DNA from: Salinisphaera shabanensis E1L3A
GTDB lineage: Bacteria; Pseudomonadota; Gammaproteobacteria; Nevskiales; Salinisphaeraceae
Direction of reading: 5' to 3'
Length of the DNA: 64,000 bases
Assembly: GCF_000215955.2 (NCBI RefSeq)
Contig: NZ_AFNV02000010.1
Span: 1 to 64,000, forward strand
Each line of letters begins with the position of its first letter. Positions within the stretch are counted from its first letter, which is position 1. A program made the position numbers and the translations under genes. The notes under the pieces were generated by a model. That model ran no database searches. It worked only from the letters and a program-made list of their open reading frames with translations, and was not told the origin of the DNA. Positions 25,767-34,677 of the stretch are shown one piece after another.

Positions 25767-27259
25767 GTGATGCTTTCTTCGCCCATGCGTTTCGCCGCTC
25801 TTGCCTGCCTGTGTCTGGCGTTCGCCGGCTGTGCGACAACGCCGCTCGAAGAACTGGCGCAGCCGGCATTCGAAATGCCGGCACGCTTTGGTGCCAGCGG
25901 TGAATCGGCCGTGGACACGCGCTGGTGGACCGCCTTCGACGACCCCGGACTCAACGCGCTTGTCGAGCGCGCGCTCGGCAACAATTTCACCCTGGCCTCG
26001 GCCTATGCCCGTATCGAACAGGCCCGTGCCACACTCGCCAGCGCCAACGCCGACCTGTTTCCGACCGTCGATGCCAGCTTTGAACAAAGCGGCACCCGGC
26101 GTTCGAATAGTGGCTCCGGCATCAGCGGCAGCACCGCCGGCAGTAACGGCATCGTGGTCGACCAGAACAGTTCGAACTGGAGCGAGACTCGAACGCTGCA
26201 GTTCTCGGCCGCCTACGAGCTCGACGTATGGGGCCGGTTGCGCAATGCGCGCAGTGCCGCGGTGTTCGATGCGCGTGCAACGGCCGCCGATTACCAGGCA
26301 GCCGCGATCACACTCACCGGCGATCTGGCCAGCAATTGGTATCAGCTACAGGAACTGCGCGCGCGCGCGTCGCGCTGCTCGAAAGTCAGATTCAGACCAA
26401 TCGCGATGTGCTCGATCTGACCACTTATTCGTTCAAGTACGGTCAGGCCCAGGCCGCCGATGTACTGCGCCAACGCCAGGCGGTCGAATCCGTGCGCGGT
26501 CAGTTGGAGCAAGCCCGGGCCAGCGAAACCGTGCTCGAACACGCATTGGCCACTCTGGTGGGCGTTGCGCCCGACCATCTGGACATCCCCGAAGGCGATC
26601 TGATCACGTTGCCCGCGCTGCCGGACACCGGCGTGCCGGCGACCGCACTCATGCGTCGCCCCGATGTACGTCAGCAATTCTATTCGCTTGCCGCAGCCGA
26701 TCGTCGTGTGGCGGTCGCCGTGGCCGATCGTTACCCACAGTTGTCGCTGTCGGCGAGCTTGTCGGCCAGCAACGATTCGGGCGACCTGCTTTCCAACTGG
26801 ATCACCCAACTGGCCGCCAATCTCACCCAGCCGATATTCGACGCCGGATCGCGCGCTGCCGAAGTCGATCGTAGCGAGGCAGTGGTTGCCGAAGAAATCG
26901 CCGACTACCAGCAAAGCATGCTCGAAGCGCTCCAGGAAACGGAAGACGCGCTGACCAACGAATACCGCCAGCAGCGCTATCTGCAACGCCTGGATGAACA
27001 ACTGCGCCTGTCGCGCGAAAGCGTTGCCAACCTGCGGCTGCGTTATCTGCGCGGCGCGACGGACTATCTCGACGTGCTCGACGCCCTGCTCACCCGTCAG
27101 AACCTGCAGGTGGATTATCTCGCCGCCCGTCGTCAGCTGCTCGACTACCGCATCAATCTCTACCGCGCGCTTGCCGGCGATATCGATAGCCTGCCCGACG
27201 CCGGTATCGATAACCCGCCCGTTCCCATGCGCGCCGCACCAACCGAAGATCGCCCATGA
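25767..27259 (+). pseudogene. NodT-type RND outer-membrane lipoprotein, frameshifted
   Basis: Outer-membrane channel of a tripartite efflux pump. The N-terminus has a lipoprotein signal (LAFAGC, acylated Cys), then the WWTAFDDPGLNALVERAL and YELDVWGRLRNAR segments. After LQELRAR the frame is lost at a run of CG repeats (about 26359-26370). The rest (ALLESQIQTNRDVLDLTTYS through QQRYLQRLDEQLRLS) continues in another frame to 27259. Removing one CG restores one frame of about 497 residues. The 3' end overlaps the adaptor start (ATGA). As read, the product would stop at 26420; sequencing error is a real alternative. Confidence 0.85.
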
Positions 27260-28641
27260 ACACTGAGTCGCCGCGCCGTACGATGCCTCGACTGGTCTGG
27301 ATCGCCTTGCCTGCACTCGTGCTGTGCGTGGGCGTGGTCATCGCCTTTCTGATCCTGAAAAGCACCCCGACCGCGCCCAAGGCCACACCGCGCGAACGCC
27401 AGGCACGGCTGGTGACGGTAACGGCCGCCGAAGCCGCGCCCACCACGCTCGACTTTTCAGCCAACGGCACCGTACAGGCCGCGGATTCGACCACGCTGCG
27501 CCCGCGCGTGTCCGGCCAGATCGTCACGCTCACCGATAAACTCGCCCCCGGCACACGTTTTGAAAAGTCCGACGTGCTGGCGCGTATCGACGACGCCGAC
27601 TATCAGCTCGCGCTCAACAGCGCGCGTACCGACCTGGCCAACGCACGCGCGTCATTGCGCGTCGAAAAAGGCCAGCAGGCCGTCGCCCAGCGTGAGCTGG
27701 CTCTGGTGGGCGCCGATGTGAGTGCCGACGAACGCGATCTGGCCTTGCGCGGTCCGCAACTCGAACAGGCCCAGGCCGATGTCGAAGCCGCCCGTACGGC
27801 GGTCGCACAGGCACAGCTCGACCTGGAACGCACGAAGGTACGTGCGCCGTTTGCCGGTATCGTTACCGAACGCAGTGCCTCGATCGGCGATGTCGTGAGC
27901 ACCAGCGACACGATTGCAACGCTGGCCGCGACCGACACCTACTGGGTCGACGTGGCCGTGCCGGTCGATCAGCTGCGCTTCATTCATGCGGCCGACGGCC
28001 AGCGCGCCGGCACATCGGCACAGATCTATTACCCCGACGGCTGGGGCGCCGATGCGTTCCTGCCCGCCGAGGTCCTGCGTATCCAGCCGGCGCTCGAAAC
28101 CTCTGGGCGCATGGCGCGAGTGTTGCTGCAAGTGCCTGATCCGCTTGGTGACAACACCCCGGCAGACACGCGGCTTCTCATTGGTGCCTATGTGCGGGCC
28201 GCGCTCGAAGCGCGCCTGCCCGGCAACAGCGTGCTCATCGATTCGGCGTTCGTGCACGAAAACAACAACGTCTGGGTGATGACCGACGACAACCGGCTGG
28301 ATATCCGCAGTGTCGATATCCTCTATCGCGATGCCACGCAGACCGTAATTTCAGCCGGCCTCGAACCCGGCGATGCCGTCATCACCAGCGAGCTGACCGC
28401 GCCGATTCAGGGCATGCCCATACGGGTCGATTCGAGCACCGCCGAACCCGCGACAGGCGATAGCCCAGCGAGCGATAACCCAGCCGACGCCGAGCAACCG
28501 GAACCTGCAGCATTGGTACGCGACAGCGGCAAACTCGGCCTGCGCCTGAGCGGCCCACCGGATAGTCTCGCCGCCGGTTCGACTACTACGGTATCGGCGC
28601 AACCCGCCCTGGCCACGGCGAAAAGGGAGCCGAATTCGTGA
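27256..28641 (+). CDS. RND efflux periplasmic adaptor (membrane fusion protein)
   Basis: 461 residues: one N-terminal membrane anchor (VWIALPALVLCVGVVIAFLIL), lipoyl/biotinyl-like hairpin halves on each side of an alpha-helical hairpin (about residues 115-190), and a beta-barrel domain typical of HlyD/AcrA-type adaptors (VRAPFAGIVTERSASIGDVV). It bridges the inner-membrane pump to the outer-membrane channel. The last 70 residues are a Pro/Ala/Ser-rich extension beyond the usual end. Both ends overlap neighbours (ATGA at the start, GTGA at the end), so the three genes form one operon. Confidence 0.93.
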   Translation: MNTESPRRTMPRLVWIALPALVLCVGVVIAFLILKSTPTAPKATPRERQARLVTVTAAEAAPTTLDFSANGTVQAADSTTLRPRVSGQIVTLTDKLAPGTRFEKSDVLARIDDADYQLALNSARTDLANARASLRVEKGQQAVAQRELALVGADVSADERDLALRGPQLEQAQADVEAARTAVAQAQLDLERTKVRAPFAGIVTERSASIGDVVSTSDTIATLAATDTYWVDVAVPVDQLRFIHAADGQRAGTSAQIYYPDGWGADAFLPAEVLRIQPALETSGRMARVLLQVPDPLGDNTPADTRLLIGAYVRAALEARLPGNSVLIDSAFVHENNNVWVMTDDNRLDIRSVDILYRDATQTVISAGLEPGDAVITSELTAPIQGMPIRVDSSTAEPATGDSPASDNPADAEQPEPAALVRDSGKLGLRLSGPPDSLAAGSTTTVSAQPALATAKREPNS

Positions 28642-31600
28642 GCGAAACACCCCGCCGCGGCCCGATGGACTGGATGGTCGCCAACCGGGTCACGCCGAAT
28701 CTGTTGATGCTGGTGCTACTGGCCGGCGGCCTGTTAATGACCACGCTCATCAAGCAGGAAGTCTTTCCCGAGTTCAGCCTCGACATGGTGACGGTATCGG
28801 TCTCCTACCCGGGCGCCACCCCAGAGCAGGTCGAACAGAACATCGTGCTCGCCATCGAAGAGAAGGTGCGCGACGTATCGGGCATCGATGAGATGACCGC
28901 GAGTGCGGCCGAAGGCGGCGCTACTGTCACGCTGGAGCTGTCCGAATCGGCCGATGGCCAGGCCGTTTTCCAGGATGTGCAACAGGCCGTGAGTCAGATC
29001 ACGACCTTTCCGGACGATGCCGAAAAACCGGTGATCTCGCTTTCGGATCATCAGCGCGATGTACTCGATATCCAGCTCTATGGCGACGTCAGCGAGAACG
29101 CACTGCGTTCCTATGCCGAGGAAGTCCGTGATCGCTTACTCCAGTCGGCGGACATTACCCAGGTCGAGCTCGAAGGCGCCCGCGACTACGTCATTCGTAT
29201 CGCCATTTCGCAGGAACGCCTGCGCAGCTTCGGGCTCACCCTCAACGATGTTGCGGACACCGTAGCCGCCTCGGCCGTGGACGTGGCCGGCGGCAGCGCG
29301 GATACCGCCGCCGGCGAAGTGCTGTTGCGACTCAAGGGCCGGCGTGATGCCGCGAGCGAATTCGAGCGCATACCGCTGCTGACCACGCCTGAAGGCGCCG
29401 TCGTGCGGCTGGGCGATGTAACCACTGTCGAGAACGGCTTCGAGGACAGCAAGACCGAAGCCACCTACGACGGCGCGCGCTCGATCGGCATCGGCATCTA
29501 TCGCGTCGGCAAGCAGACGCCCATTTCGGTGTCCCAGGCCACGCGCAAGGTCATGGCCGAACTCGAAAACGACCTGCCGCCCTCGTTGCACTATGCGATC
29601 AACGGCGACAGCTCGGAAATCTACCAGCAGCGCCTCGAACTACTCCTCAAGAACGCCTTCATGGGGCTCGTGCTGGTGCTGGCCGTGCTCAGCCTGTTCC
29701 TGGAAATCCGACTCGCGTTCTGGGTGACGATGGGCATTCCCACCGCGTTTCTCGGCGCGTTCCTGTTTCTGCCGCTGATGGGCGTGACCATCAACATGAT
29801 CTCCATGTTCGCCTTCATCATTGCCCTGGGCATTGTGGTCGACGATGCGATCGTCGCCGGCGAAAACATCTACGAGCACCGCGAACGCGGTGCCAGCGTC
29901 ATGCAGGCCGCGATCGCCGGCGCGCGCGATGTGGCCATGCCGATCTCGTTTTCTATTCTCACCAACGTCGTGGCGTTTTTGCCGCTACTGCTGGTGCCAG
30001 GTTTTCTCGGCAAGCTCTTCGGTGTGATTCCTCTAGTGGTGATCACTGTATTCCTGGTGTCCTGGGTCGAGGCCTTGTTCATCATGCCGGCCCATTTGGC
30101 CCACGAACGCAAACACAAGCGCAACCGACTGTCGGCTGCGATCCACGCGCGGCAGCAGGGCTTCTCGCGCGCCTTTTCGCGTTTCGTGAGCAATTACTAT
30201 GCGCCGTTTGCCTCCCGGCTGGTGGTACACCGCTATCTGACCTCGGCGCTCGGCGTGACGGTGTTGCTCATCGTACTGGCCTGGGCGTTTTCCGGGCGCA
30301 TGGGCTTCGCGCTCATGCCCAAGGTGGAGTCCGACCGGGCACAGGCCACGCTGACCCTCCCCTATGGCAGTCCGATGGATCGCGTACAGGCCACGCGTAA
30401 CCGGCTTGAAACCGCCGCCGAGAAGGTTATTGCCGAAAATGGTGGTGACGATCTGGCGACCGGCGTATTCGCCACTATCGAAGAAAACGTGGTCGAGATG
30501 CGAGTCTATCTGCAACCGTCGGACGTGCGCCCGATCAGCACCTCGGCCTTCATTACCGCTTGGCGTAAACAGCTCGGCGATGTAGCCGGCCTTCAGTCGG
30601 CCCAGTTTCAGTCCGATGCAGGCGGGCCCGGCGCCGGCAAGGCGATTACCGTGGAGCTATCGCATCGCGATACCGACACGCTCGATCGCGCCGCCGAGGC
30701 ACTCGCCGCACAGCTGGGCGAATTCGCGGGTACCAACGATATCGATAGCGGCGTAGCCGAAGGCAAGAATCAGATCAGTTTCACGCTCAACGATGCAGGT
30801 CGCTCGCTCGGGCTAAGCAACGCCAACGTCGGCGCCCAGGTTCGTGCCTCGTTCTACGGCGCTGAGGCACTGCGCCAGCTACAGGGGCGCAATGAAGTCA
30901 AGATCATGGTGACCTTGCCCGAGTCCGAGCGCGATAGTGCCGCGTCGATCCGCAATCTGCTCATTCGGACGCCGGATAACACCTATGTGCCGCTGTCCCA
31001 GATCGCGGATATCGATTACACCCGAGCTTACACTCAGATCACCCGGCGCGACGGCCGGCGCAGTATCGAAGTCACGGCCAACGTCACGCCGTTCGATGCC
31101 ACCAGTCGCATAACGCAGACCCTCAACGCCGAGACGTTACCCCAGCTCGCCGCCGATTACCCCGGCCTGACCTACGGCTACTCGGGCCGTCAGGAAGATA
31201 CTGCCGACTCGCTACACGCATTGTTCGTCGGCTTCGTGTTCTCGATGGCCGGCATCTACATGCTGCTGGCGATTCCGTTCGCAAGCTATCTGCAGCCGAT
31301 CATCGTGATGATCGCGATCCCATTCGCCGTGGTCGGCGCCATTCTCGGCCACGAGATCATGGGCTACTCGCTATCGGTGATCAGCCTCATGGGCGTACTC
31401 GCGCTTGCCGGCGTGGTGGTCAACGATTCGCTGGTGCTGATTCACTACGCGAACACGCTGCGTAACGAAGGCGAAAGTCCGGCGAACGCCGTTCGCCTAG
31501 CGGCCGTACGCCGTTTTCGCCCGATCCTGCTGACGACGCTCACCACCTTCGGCGGCCTGGCGCCGATGATCTTTGAGACATCGCTACAGGCGCGTTTCAT

Positions 31601-31730
31601 GATACCAATGGCGATCTCGCTGGGATTCGGCATCCTGTTCGCCACGGCGATCACGTTGGTGCTCGTGCCGTGTTTTTATGTGATCGTCGAGGACATTCGC
31701 TACGCGCTGGGGCGTCGAAGCTCGAGCTGA
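28638..31730 (+). CDS. RND efflux permease (AcrB/MdtC-like)
   Basis: 1030 residues with the RND layout: helix 1 at the N-terminus, a large periplasmic loop, helices 2-6, a second loop, helices 7-12. The proton-relay pair in helix 4 is visible as GIVVDDAIVAGENIYE, and the family phrase PEQVEQNIVLAIEEKV lies in the first porter domain. The GTG start at 28638 overlaps the adaptor stop and has GGGAG upstream. It expels hydrophobic toxicants, with substrate not predictable. The operon lacks a regulator of its own, although an OmpR-type system lies 0.8 kb upstream. Confidence 0.95.
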   Translation: MSETPRRGPMDWMVANRVTPNLLMLVLLAGGLLMTTLIKQEVFPEFSLDMVTVSVSYPGATPEQVEQNIVLAIEEKVRDVSGIDEMTASAAEGGATVTLELSESADGQAVFQDVQQAVSQITTFPDDAEKPVISLSDHQRDVLDIQLYGDVSENALRSYAEEVRDRLLQSADITQVELEGARDYVIRIAISQERLRSFGLTLNDVADTVAASAVDVAGGSADTAAGEVLLRLKGRRDAASEFERIPLLTTPEGAVVRLGDVTTVENGFEDSKTEATYDGARSIGIGIYRVGKQTPISVSQATRKVMAELENDLPPSLHYAINGDSSEIYQQRLELLLKNAFMGLVLVLAVLSLFLEIRLAFWVTMGIPTAFLGAFLFLPLMGVTINMISMFAFIIALGIVVDDAIVAGENIYEHRERGASVMQAAIAGARDVAMPISFSILTNVVAFLPLLLVPGFLGKLFGVIPLVVITVFLVSWVEALFIMPAHLAHERKHKRNRLSAAIHARQQGFSRAFSRFVSNYYAPFASRLVVHRYLTSALGVTVLLIVLAWAFSGRMGFALMPKVESDRAQATLTLPYGSPMDRVQATRNRLETAAEKVIAENGGDDLATGVFATIEENVVEMRVYLQPSDVRPISTSAFITAWRKQLGDVAGLQSAQFQSDAGGPGAGKAITVELSHRDTDTLDRAAEALAAQLGEFAGTNDIDSGVAEGKNQISFTLNDAGRSLGLSNANVGAQVRASFYGAEALRQLQGRNEVKIMVTLPESERDSAASIRNLLIRTPDNTYVPLSQIADIDYTRAYTQITRRDGRRSIEVTANVTPFDATSRITQTLNAETLPQLAADYPGLTYGYSGRQEDTADSLHALFVGFVFSMAGIYMLLAIPFASYLQPIIVMIAIPFAVVGAILGHEIMGYSLSVISLMGVLALAGVVVNDSLVLIHYANTLRNEGESPANAVRLAAVRRFRPILLTTLTTFGGLAPMIFETSLQARFMIPMAISLGFGILFATAITLVLVPCFYVIVEDIRYALGRRSSS

Positions 31731-31987
31731 CGCGTATTTCGTTCATCGTTTTCGCGCTGATCACATTCCTGCTTGATCTGGCGGATGGTCGGCATGATAT
31801 CCATAAACAGCTCAACCAAGCGGGGCTCGAAATGGCTGCCCGATTCGGCGACTATCGTGCGCACCGCGTCATCGATCGACCAGGCAGGCTTGTAAGGCCG
31901 GGTCATGGTCAGTGCGTCGAAAACATCGGCCACCGCGGTCAAGCGCGCACTCTCGGGAATATCGGTGCCGGACAAGTACGCTTGCAA
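31700..31987 (-). pseudogene. HD-GYP phosphodiesterase C-terminal fragment
   Basis: Only the end of an HD-GYP cyclic-di-GMP phosphodiesterase is left: GTDIPESARLTAVADVFDAL, TRPYKPAWSIDDAV and GSHFEPRLVELFMDI. The catalytic HD and GYP residues would lie upstream, where 31988-32110 shows no matching frame. Its 3' end overlaps the last 31 bases of the RND permease gene in the opposite orientation. It is a decayed gene, with no sign that it is still expressed. Confidence 0.75.
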
Positions 31988-32155
31988 CCGTCGTGCGATA
32001 AAGCAATTCCACGAACGTTGCCACGCGCCCGGAGTGAGCGATTCGACCCACCTGGGGGTTAATGACCGGCTTGCTACCGACGATGTGGATTACGCCGCCT
32101 CTGTAACGCCTTAACGACTTCGCCCATCGACGAGCAGCGGGTATCCTGTAGTCCC

Positions 32156-32635
32156 ATGTCCGTGCAGAAACCGATGACGCTACGCAAGATTCCGTCGATC
32201 GCCCTGGCGATTACGCTCTACGGCATGCTCAGCGCTTGTGCCGGGGCGCCATTACCGCCGGCTGACAACGGCGCCTCGCGAGCGGTCGCGGTTCCGGCTG
32301 GCGACGGGCTGCTTCTCGAACGCCTTCGTGCCAGTCTGCGCGCGCGCGGTTGGGCGCTGATGTCGTACGACGCGAACGCACTTGAGCAAAACCGGGCTTA
32401 TAATGGTTTGGCCCGGCAGGCCAAATATCGACTTACGCTTTCGGAAGACCGGATCGGCAACTGCCAGGATGGCATGCCCAGCTTTCTGTATAACGCGGCC
32501 GTGATTGAGAATCTGAACGGCCATGTCGTGTTCGCACTCACGGGCGCAAACTGTCTGGATACGACCATCTCGCGCTTTGAGGCCGGTCTGGACCGCAACG
32601 ACCTGCAGGTGCCACGGATCGGCGCAGGCGGCTAG
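32156..32635 (+). CDS. Hypothetical lipoprotein
   Basis: 159 residues with a lipoprotein signal (YGMLSAC, Cys about residue 28). Residues 55-150 form a compact domain with two further cysteines (GNCQDG and GANCLD) that could form a disulfide. I do not recognise the family. An in-frame ATG at 32174 is an alternative start. It is convergent with the YeeZ-like SDR gene, the two stops overlapping by 4 bases. Confidence 0.65.
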   Translation: MSVQKPMTLRKIPSIALAITLYGMLSACAGAPLPPADNGASRAVAVPAGDGLLLERLRASLRARGWALMSYDANALEQNRAYNGLARQAKYRLTLSEDRIGNCQDGMPSFLYNAAVIENLNGHVVFALTGANCLDTTISRFEAGLDRNDLQVPRIGAGG

Positions 32636-33483
32636 TCTGGCTCGGCCTTGAGACTCGCTGCCAGGCCGTCGTGAAAATCTGCGAACGCGAGTTCATAACC
32701 CATATCGTCGCGCAGGCGCTGGTTGCTCAAGCGACGGGACTCTCGCAAAAACGACAGCCGCATCGCGGAAAATCGTTGCTCAGCCTCGGCCCAGGAGATG
32801 CGCGGCGGCGGCGAGACACCGAGCATATCGGCGAGCATATCGTAATACACACCCAGCCCCGTCGGGTGGCCGTCGCTGGCGTTATAGATGTTATGCGTTA
32901 ACGCCTGGGTACCCGCCAGCCAGGCGATCGTGGCCAGGTCGTCGATATGAATACGGTTGCTCCAACCGCCGTCTGTATCGTTCAGAATCGGCGTGCCTTC
33001 CTGCACCCGCTCTACGGGCAACCGGTTCGGACCGTATATACCGGGCGCACGCAACACCCTCGCCTGCGGGGAAAATTCGAGCATCTGGCGTTCGGCATCG
33101 ACGCGACGCTTCGCGCGTTCGCTCTCGGCGTTCACCGGTCGTGTTTCGTCGACCCAGGCATCGCCACAATCGCCATAAACGCCGCTGGTACTGATATAGA
33201 CCGTATAGGTCGGCACGCTATCGATCGCGTGTAGTACGCGCGCCATGCGCGTATCGGTATCGCCTTCGCGCTGCGGCGGCGCAAAGTAGAACAACCGGTC
33301 GCAGGCGGGCAGATCCAACACGTCGGCATCGAGATCGACTCTCAACGCATGTGCGCCCACGGCGCGCACCTTGGCCGCGCTGGGCTCGCTGCGCACGACA
33401 CCGGTAACCGTATCGCCGGCTGCCACCGCGCGCGCGGCAACGCGCACGCCGGTGTCGCCGCAGCCAATGATCAGGCTATGCAC
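32632..33483 (-). CDS. NAD(P)-binding SDR/epimerase-like protein (YeeZ-like)
   Basis: 283 residues of extended short-chain dehydrogenase fold. The nucleotide-binding start is LIIGCGDTGVRVA rather than the standard GxxGxxG; this G-x-G-D-x-G form is usual for YeeZ-like proteins. The catalytic Tyr is replaced by STSGVYGDCG-type spacing as in this group. The middle reads RAPGIYGPNRLP. Substrate unknown. GTG start with AGGTTGCC upstream. It lies 6 bases after hemY in the same direction, so it may be transcribed with the heme operon. Confidence 0.82.
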   Translation of the reverse strand: MHSLIIGCGDTGVRVAARAVAAGDTVTGVVRSEPSAAKVRAVGAHALRVDLDADVLDLPACDRLFYFAPPQREGDTDTRMARVLHAIDSVPTYTVYISTSGVYGDCGDAWVDETRPVNAESERAKRRVDAERQMLEFSPQARVLRAPGIYGPNRLPVERVQEGTPILNDTDGGWSNRIHIDDLATIAWLAGTQALTHNIYNASDGHPTGLGVYYDMLADMLGVSPPPRISWAEAEQRFSAMRLSFLRESRRLSNQRLRDDMGYELAFADFHDGLAASLKAEPD

Positions 33484-33489
33484 GGCAAC

Positions 33490-34677
33490 CTAGCGATCGG
33501 CGTCGCGTAGCTCAAGCCCGCGACGATAGGCGGACCGCGCTTCTTCTTTTTCGTTGATTTCTTCGAACAGACGGCCGAGTTCGAGCAACGCGTCAGGCCG
33601 CGACTGGTTCTTCTGGCTCGCCTCGAAATAGCTGCGTGCCCGCCCCCATAGACGGTTGCGCAGGCACAGACGGCCGGCGACCAACAGCAGCTCGGGCTCT
33701 TCGCCATATTGCTTGAGCCAGTTCTCGACCGTGGCCAGTTGAGCGGTGCGATCGGCGCATTCAAGATCGCCAAACAGCAACACCAGCGATGCACTCCATT
33801 CGTGTTTGAGCGTTTCGCGCACGACGTCTGCTGCCTGTTCGTCTGCCCCCGCCTGCCTGAGCAGTTTGGCGTAGCGCTCGACCATGCCGGGCTTGGAGCG
33901 AAGGCGCTTGGGCACTCGCTTCCATGCGGTGGTCAACGCAATCGCGTCTTTCTGCTGATTGTGGGCCAGATCGTCGTTCCAGGCATCCACGGCCAGCCGA
34001 TCGATATTCTCGGTCGGCATTTCACCGTATTTGTATAGCGCCGGCACCAGTGCCCGCAGCTGTTTGTAATCCCCCACGCTCGCGGATTGCGCTGCATAAA
34101 GCTGGAGCACCTGCGGGTGCGTCGGCTCCATCTGATAGAGCCGTGCAAGGCTGGCCATGGCTTCGGCACTCTGACCCTGCTGAATCTGCAGTTGTGCCTG
34201 AGTCAGCAAAACGGCCAGCTCGCTGGCCCCCTTCTTGGACGAGGCCAGTTGCAGGAAGCGATCTCGATCCGACACATGCCCCTGAAACTGCGCGGCACGC
34301 GCGGCCAACAGATAATTCAGACCGGGCGCTTCGTGCCGATCGGCCAAACGGCTGAGTTCGGTCTGCGCACGCGACCAGCGGCCTTCGAGCAACAGCTGCA
34401 ACCCGTCATAAAGCGAATGCCGGGCTTTACGCTCGCGGCGCTTGGCCAGACGATTGCGCACCGAACGCGGCAGCAAGACACCCGCGACAATGAGCCTCCA
34501 AAGCCCGATCCCGATCGCCAGGACGACGATCAATGCGGCAACCGCAAACAGTAGCGAGGTTTCGACCTCCCAGCCGCCAAACGAGAGCAGCAGATAGCCC
34601 TGCTGATCGCGAAAAACCAGCGCGACGACGATGCCGAGAATGACGAATAGGCAGAAAGCCAGCAACAGACGGCGCAT
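33490..34677 (-). CDS. hemY: Heme biosynthesis-associated TPR protein HemY
   Basis: 395 residues: two N-terminal transmembrane helices (residues 3-23 and 42-64) around FRDQQGYLLLSFGGWEVETSL, the HemY_N signature, followed by TPR-like helical repeats. In proteobacteria it forms the end of hemCDXY; its exact role in late tetrapyrrole synthesis is unsettled. The ATG at 34677 overlaps the hemX stop (TGATG). This is the proteobacterial HemY, not the Gram-positive coproporphyrinogen oxidase of the same name. Confidence 0.92.
   Translation of the reverse strand: MRRLLLAFCLFVILGIVVALVFRDQQGYLLLSFGGWEVETSLLFAVAALIVVLAIGIGLWRLIVAGVLLPRSVRNRLAKRRERKARHSLYDGLQLLLEGRWSRAQTELSRLADRHEAPGLNYLLAARAAQFQGHVSDRDRFLQLASSKKGASELAVLLTQAQLQIQQGQSAEAMASLARLYQMEPTHPQVLQLYAAQSASVGDYKQLRALVPALYKYGEMPTENIDRLAVDAWNDDLAHNQQKDAIALTTAWKRVPKRLRSKPGMVERYAKLLRQAGADEQAADVVRETLKHEWSASLVLLFGDLECADRTAQLATVENWLKQYGEEPELLLVAGRLCLRNRLWGRARSYFEASQKNQSRPDALLELGRLFEEINEKEEARSAYRRGLELRDADR

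Noticed and set aside
32632-33483. Considered ActP/galE-type sugar epimerase for the SDR
   Set aside because: Cofactor motif and length fit YeeZ-like proteins better; no sugar-nucleotide gene nearby.
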